A stretch of 34,277 nt of DNA from Anaerolineaceae bacterium (lineage in GTDB: Bacteria; Chloroflexota; Anaerolineae; Anaerolineales; Anaerolineaceae), in assembly GCA_020845515.1 (NCBI GenBank), contig JADLFQ010000108.1:1-34277 (forward strand). Reading direction: 5' to 3'. Below, piece by piece: positions 31,308 through 34,277 of this stretch. Position 1 is the stretch's first letter; the number at the start of each line of letters is the position of its first letter. The notes below the pieces were generated by a model, which was not told the origin of the DNA, ran no database searches, and saw only the letters and a list, made by a program, of their open reading frames with translations. Both the position numbers and the translations under genes were made by a program.

Positions 31308-32405
31308 CTAATCATGAATAGTAATCAGTGTGCCAATAGAAGCCCAGTCATACAGCCAGGCGGCGTCTTCGGTGCGCAGGTTGATGCATCCGTGACTCAT
31401 CGGGACACCGAAGTTGTTATGCCAGTATGTCCCATGCAAGGCATAGCCTTTATAAAAATACATGGCATACGGGACATTGGGCAAATAATAGTCTTCCCCT
31501 GCCATTGTAGAGTAGCGGTACCGTGTATTGATGTGGTAGCTGCCGGTTACGGTGGGGTACAGCCACGTACCGGAGGAAATGATAAATGTGTTGACAAGCT
31601 GATCCCCCTTATAAGCATACAGGGTTTGCTGGCTAAGGCTGACCTCAATCCATCTTTCCCCGCCGGTCACTGCACCATCTGGAAGATATGGATTCGGAGG
31701 ATCAGGGGGAACTTCTGTGGGCGCCTGGGTCGGCGTCTCCGTCTCCGTAGGTGTTTCTGTAGGCGTCTCCGTTGGAGTTGCTGTTTGAGTGGACGTAGGG
31801 GTTGATGTGGATGTTTGCGTAGGAGTTTGGGTAAATGTTGAAGTTGGAGTAAAGGTGGCGGTTGGGGTCAAGGACGGTTTAAGCAGCGCGCCTGCTGGTT
31901 TCACAATGGAATTGGCTCCGGCCATTACCACCCAGTCTTGTGAAAATGCCAGCCATAACGCGACTGTTATACATAAAATAGCGGTCATGGTCAGTGCAGA
32001 TAGAACAAGAACCGTTAATTTATTGAGGGGCCGCTTTGCGGGTGAAGCGGCACGCTTTTGAATGCGTACTTTTGTCGTCTCGCCAGAATGTTTCGCGCCC
32101 GTTGTGTGAATGGGGAGAGTTTCACCTGCCAACATGTCTGCTTTTCGCTTGCGTCGGAGCGCCCAGCGGATTCCCTGGCGGGCACGCTGACTGGCAGGGT
32201 TGACTTGGAGGGCATACTTTAGGAACTGGAGGCTCGTGTCAGGCGAAGATAATGCCGCCATGATTAACCAGGCTTCTTCCAGGGAAGCATCGCATTCCGC
32301 AGCAAATTTGGCATAAGCATAAGCTTCGGAGCGGTTTCCACCCTGAAGAGCCAGTTTTGCCTGCTTTAAAGCGTCCAGAGCGGAGGAATGGGAAGGCGCG
32401 ATCAT
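31308..32405 (-). CDS. L,D-transpeptidase (YkuD) with TPR-like N-terminus and Thr/Pro linker
   Basis: The protein is a single-pass membrane enzyme with an unusual cytoplasmic part. Residues ~8-90 are helical and TPR-like (ALKQAKLALQGGNRSEAYAYAKFA, then SLQFLKYALQVNPASQRAR). After a basic segment, a transmembrane helix follows at ~128-152. Residues 180-238 are a TPT-type linker that would span the outer layer, then the YkuD domain (~245-365) with HGTYWHNNFG and S337-H338-G339-C340. The start ATG overlaps the stop of the amidase gene as ATGA (32402-32405). Two transpeptidases in a row with different anchors suggest separate layers or substrates. Confidence 0.93.
   Translation of the reverse strand: MIAPSHSSALDALKQAKLALQGGNRSEAYAYAKFAAECDASLEEAWLIMAALSSPDTSLQFLKYALQVNPASQRARQGIRWALRRKRKADMLAGETLPIHTTGAKHSGETTKVRIQKRAASPAKRPLNKLTVLVLSALTMTAILCITVALWLAFSQDWVVMAGANSIVKPAGALLKPSLTPTATFTPTSTFTQTPTQTSTSTPTSTQTATPTETPTETPTETETPTQAPTEVPPDPPNPYLPDGAVTGGERWIEVSLSQQTLYAYKGDQLVNTFIISSGTWLYPTVTGSYHINTRYRYSTMAGEDYYLPNVPYAMYFYKGYALHGTYWHNNFGVPMSHGCINLRTEDAAWLYDWASIGTLITIHD
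31692..31868 (-). repeat. Thr/Pro repeat coding the linker of the second L,D-transpeptidase
   Basis: About 59 codons encode imperfect TPT, TPTET and TPTST units, visible as imperfect short DNA repeats of the kind GTTGGAGT and GTAGGCGTCTCC. Such tracts vary in length by slippage and make extended, often glycosylated linkers. Confidence 0.75.
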
Positions 32406-33211
32406 TGAGAGAGGAGATCAGGGGAGCTTATGGATTCATTGTTCAGAAAACATAAAATACCGGAGGCAATACCCTGGGCAACAAGTTTAGGTTGTTGAGT
32501 GAGTATCTCCCTGTCCAAATTAAGAAACCCTGTTTCAATAATTGCCGCCGGGGTGGACGCATTAACCTCATTGAAGGTATGGTACTCGGTCATATCCCTG
32601 GTGGTCGTGTTGGAGTGGTATCGCATATTTGTTGTTTCCTGATAGCGAACGACCAGGCAATTCGTCAGTCTTTGTGCTTTTTCCGGATAGGCGGTCTCAA
32701 CTGCGGCAGCAACTTTAAATCCGGTTGCATCCTCGTAGTATGTGCATGAATCGTTATGAATGGACACAAGCGCAGCAGCCTGATATCCGGCGAGCCTCCG
32801 ATCAAACTCCTCGAGCAGGTCCACCTCATAGCCCAAGTCCATAAGCTGTTGCCTTACCAGAGCCGCAATTTGGAGATTGACATCTACTTCGCGCAATCCG
32901 TCTTCACAGACTGCCCCGGGGTCGCCTTCTTTTCCGGAATGCCCGGCTACGATGCCTATTTTAATTTTCTCCGGAGGAGAGGTGGGCTGTGGCGTTAATG
33001 GTTCTTCGGATGGCGCCTGACGGGTGGCCTGCACTGAAACGAGAAGTTCCCCAACTCGTCGGTTGGAAAAGAGATTCGCAGGAGTCCATAGGGTCAGCAG
33101 GGATGCCATGATGACGGCTACACTGATTACGGTCTGAACAGCCCCCCAAGAACTGAAACTTGTGGAAGGTGTCTTTTTGGGGCCGGTATCTAAAGCAAGG
33201 TGATCGCTCAT
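32402..33211 (-). CDS. N-acetylmuramoyl-L-alanine amidase (Amidase_3)
   Basis: The enzyme cuts the bond between muramic acid and the stem peptide of peptidoglycan. A short cytoplasmic N-terminus leads into one transmembrane helix (~24-42), a Pro-rich spacer and the Amidase_3 domain from ~83. The zinc ligands are H91 (VAGHSG), E108 (GLREVDVN) and H152 (VSIHND), and the catalytic Glu is E226 (AAIIETGFL). All are present, so it should be active. It is the first gene of the operon and overlaps the transpeptidase gene. No Shine-Dalgarno sequence or strong promoter could be fixed in the 123 bp before the divergent flavin reductase gene. Confidence 0.93.
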   Translation of the reverse strand: MSDHLALDTGPKKTPSTSFSSWGAVQTVISVAVIMASLLTLWTPANLFSNRRVGELLVSVQATRQAPSEEPLTPQPTSPPEKIKIGIVAGHSGKEGDPGAVCEDGLREVDVNLQIAALVRQQLMDLGYEVDLLEEFDRRLAGYQAAALVSIHNDSCTYYEDATGFKVAAAVETAYPEKAQRLTNCLVVRYQETTNMRYHSNTTTRDMTEYHTFNEVNASTPAAIIETGFLNLDREILTQQPKLVAQGIASGILCFLNNESISSPDLLSQ

Positions 33212-33334
33212 AAAGTGTTCAAATAGGGTTACAATATCCCCAGCTTAAAGGGTCTGGCTGCGGGTGTTGGATCATGATAAGTATAAACGAGTTAAGAATT
33301 TTGGTGCAAATGAGATTTGCTGGAGGCTTCTTGC

Positions 33335-33817
33335 ATGATCATTCAGGATGATTTGCTGCGCCAGGCAATGCGGTGTTGGACAACAGGGGTATGTGTTGTT
33401 ACCAGCCGGTGGGAGGGTGTGTGTTACGGGATGACAGTAAATTCTTTCACCTCGGTATCCCTTGAGCCGCCAGTGGTCACGGTAACTTTGGCGGATAATA
33501 CCTATACGCGGCAGGCGGTGGATCAGTCCGGTATTTTTGCAATAACGATACTTTCTTATAAACAGCAAACCCTTGCTGAACGTTTCGCAGGCCTTCACCC
33601 GGAAATACAAGATCGCTTTGAAAATCTGGAAACTTTTACCCTGGCCACCGGGGCGCCTTTTCTTTCTGAAGGCGTGGCTTTTTTGGATTGCATTGTTCGG
33701 CATACTTATCCGTTGGCTACTTCCTCATTGTTTATTGGCGAGGTTGCTTCTGTCCAGTATACCGGGTTAGGTGATCCTTTGGTTTATCACAACCGTTCCT
33801 ATCACAGGCTGCCGTGA
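33335..33817 (+). CDS. flavin reductase-like FMN-binding split-barrel protein
   Basis: The ~160-residue product fits the flavin reductase-like domain: an N-terminal helix (LLRQAMRCWTTGVCVVTSR), then GVCYGMTVNSFTSVSLEPPVVTVTLADNT, which forms the FMN-binding strand and loop, and later FAITILSYKQQTLAERFAG and HTYPLATSSLFIGEVASV. Members reduce FMN/FAD with NAD(P)H or serve as oxidoreductase partners. ATG 33335 is chosen because GGAGG (33322-33326) precedes it; a TTG at 33317 would start before that site. The stop TGA shares its A with the start of the next gene, which suggests translational coupling. Confidence 0.9.
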   Translation: MIIQDDLLRQAMRCWTTGVCVVTSRWEGVCYGMTVNSFTSVSLEPPVVTVTLADNTYTRQAVDQSGIFAITILSYKQQTLAERFAGLHPEIQDRFENLETFTLATGAPFLSEGVAFLDCIVRHTYPLATSSLFIGEVASVQYTGLGDPLVYHNRSYHRLP

Positions 33818-34277
33818 TGACTTTTGAAAAGTTGACCGAAGAAGAAAGAAAAATTTTGTTGGAGCTTGCCCGGTTGTCCATGGTTCTGGCTGTGGCAGAT
33901 GAGCCTCCGCCTGAGTTGGAACTAAACACTTATTCTTTGACATTGCAAGCACATGGCGCCTCCTTTGTGACCCTGACTGAAGAAGGAAATTTGCGAGGCT
34001 GTATTGGAACGTTGGAGCCCCACCAGCCTTTGGTGCAAGATGTATGCGAACATGCTGCGGCGGCGGCAACAGAGGATTATCGGTTTCCACCGGTGCAATA
34101 TCCGGAAACCTCAAGGATACAGATTGGGATTTCCAGGCTGACTCCTTCGCAACCCATTCATTATGAGGATCCTCTGGTATTGCCCGGACTTTTGCGGCCG
34201 GGAGTTGACGGTGTGACCCTGCGGGATGCAGGCAGACGGGCGACATTTTTACCGCAGGTGTGGGAGAAGGTTTCCAA
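33817..34277 (+). CDS. AMMECR1-domain protein, 5' part (runs off the window)
   Basis: The ATG at 33817 overlaps the previous stop as TGATG. The frame stays open to the window edge (153 codons seen). The domain signature is clear: LRGCIGTLEP at ~68-77, then the acidic helix with AAAAATEDYRFPPV, IQIGISRLTPSQP, and PGVDGVTLRDAGRRATFLPQVWEKV. In bacteria this domain is protein A of the AmmeMemoRadiSam set, usually beside a Memo-like protein and a radical SAM protein. Those would have to lie to the right of this window. The function is not established; the link with the flavin reductase-like gene is by overlap only. Confidence 0.9.
   Translation, partial: MTFEKLTEEERKILLELARLSMVLAVADEPPPELELNTYSLTLQAHGASFVTLTEEGNLRGCIGTLEPHQPLVQDVCEHAAAAATEDYRFPPVQYPETSRIQIGISRLTPSQPIHYEDPLVLPGLLRPGVDGVTLRDAGRRATFLPQVWEKVS

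Overview
The window looks like chromosomal DNA of a Chloroflexota bacterium, most likely class Anaerolineae. This is inferred from protein style: Thr/Pro- and Ala/Thr-rich linkers in envelope proteins, an NBR1-type Ig-like lipoprotein, a 7TM-GAF kinase with a QEIRQP motif in place of the usual phosphoacceptor site, and a receiver-CpaE fusion. A database search would be needed to confirm the taxon. No phage, IS element, CRISPR array, rRNA or tRNA was seen. The window cuts two genes: mutL at the left edge and an AMMECR1-domain gene at the right edge.

Layout. 1-2269 (+): 3' part of mutL, then a DegV-family gene. 2306-4224 (-): a two-gene operon of a receiver-CpaE/MinD-like ATPase and a sirtuin. 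4364-5779 (+): tilS, apparently on a leaderless mRNA. 5797-6699 (-): a tyrosine-recombinase-fold protein that has lost most catalytic residues. 6790-11092 (-): an envelope operon of a 7TM-GAF kinase-like protein without the phosphoacceptor His, a LysM protein and an LCP-family lipoprotein. 11284-14101 (+): argG-argH behind an elaborate control region. 14142-15892 (+): glnA behind a structured RNA that resembles the glmS ribozyme. 15996-18227 (+): a membrane-anchored FHA protein, an AI-2E family permease and a small unknown protein. 18445-23089 (-): a three-gene NAD-linked, Cys-type formate dehydrogenase operon, divergent from mobA, which supplies the molybdenum cofactor nucleotide. 23903-26050 (+): a frameshifted NBR1-Ig lipoprotein and a phosphoglucose/phosphomannose isomerase. 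26103-26939 (-): a thioredoxin-TPR protein. 27217-29606 (+): an EamA exporter and a membrane-bound dihaem cytochrome c. 29792-33211 (-): a cell-wall operon of amidase, two L,D-transpeptidases and an unknown protein. 33335-34277 (+): a flavin reductase-like gene overlapping an AMMECR1 gene.

The two most interesting regions are nitrogen-metabolism control regions lying about 3 kb apart. Upstream of argGH there is a consensus promoter, a perfect palindrome with ARG-box spacing at the transcription start, an apparently leaderless 16-codon ORF with four Arg codons, a nested antiterminator and an intrinsic terminator. Together these read as a complete arginine attenuator. Upstream of glnA there is an RNA with the layout of a glmS ribozyme: P1 hairpin, GACGAGG core, ATCGAGA...GCGGATGCCTC core and a loop-3' end pseudoknot. 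It precedes glutamine synthetase rather than glmS and carries two extra hairpins and changed bases beside the expected cleavage site.

A third theme is leaderless initiation. tilS, the arginine leader ORF and possibly mobA each have a TATAAT box whose last base lies only 7-9 nt before the start codon.
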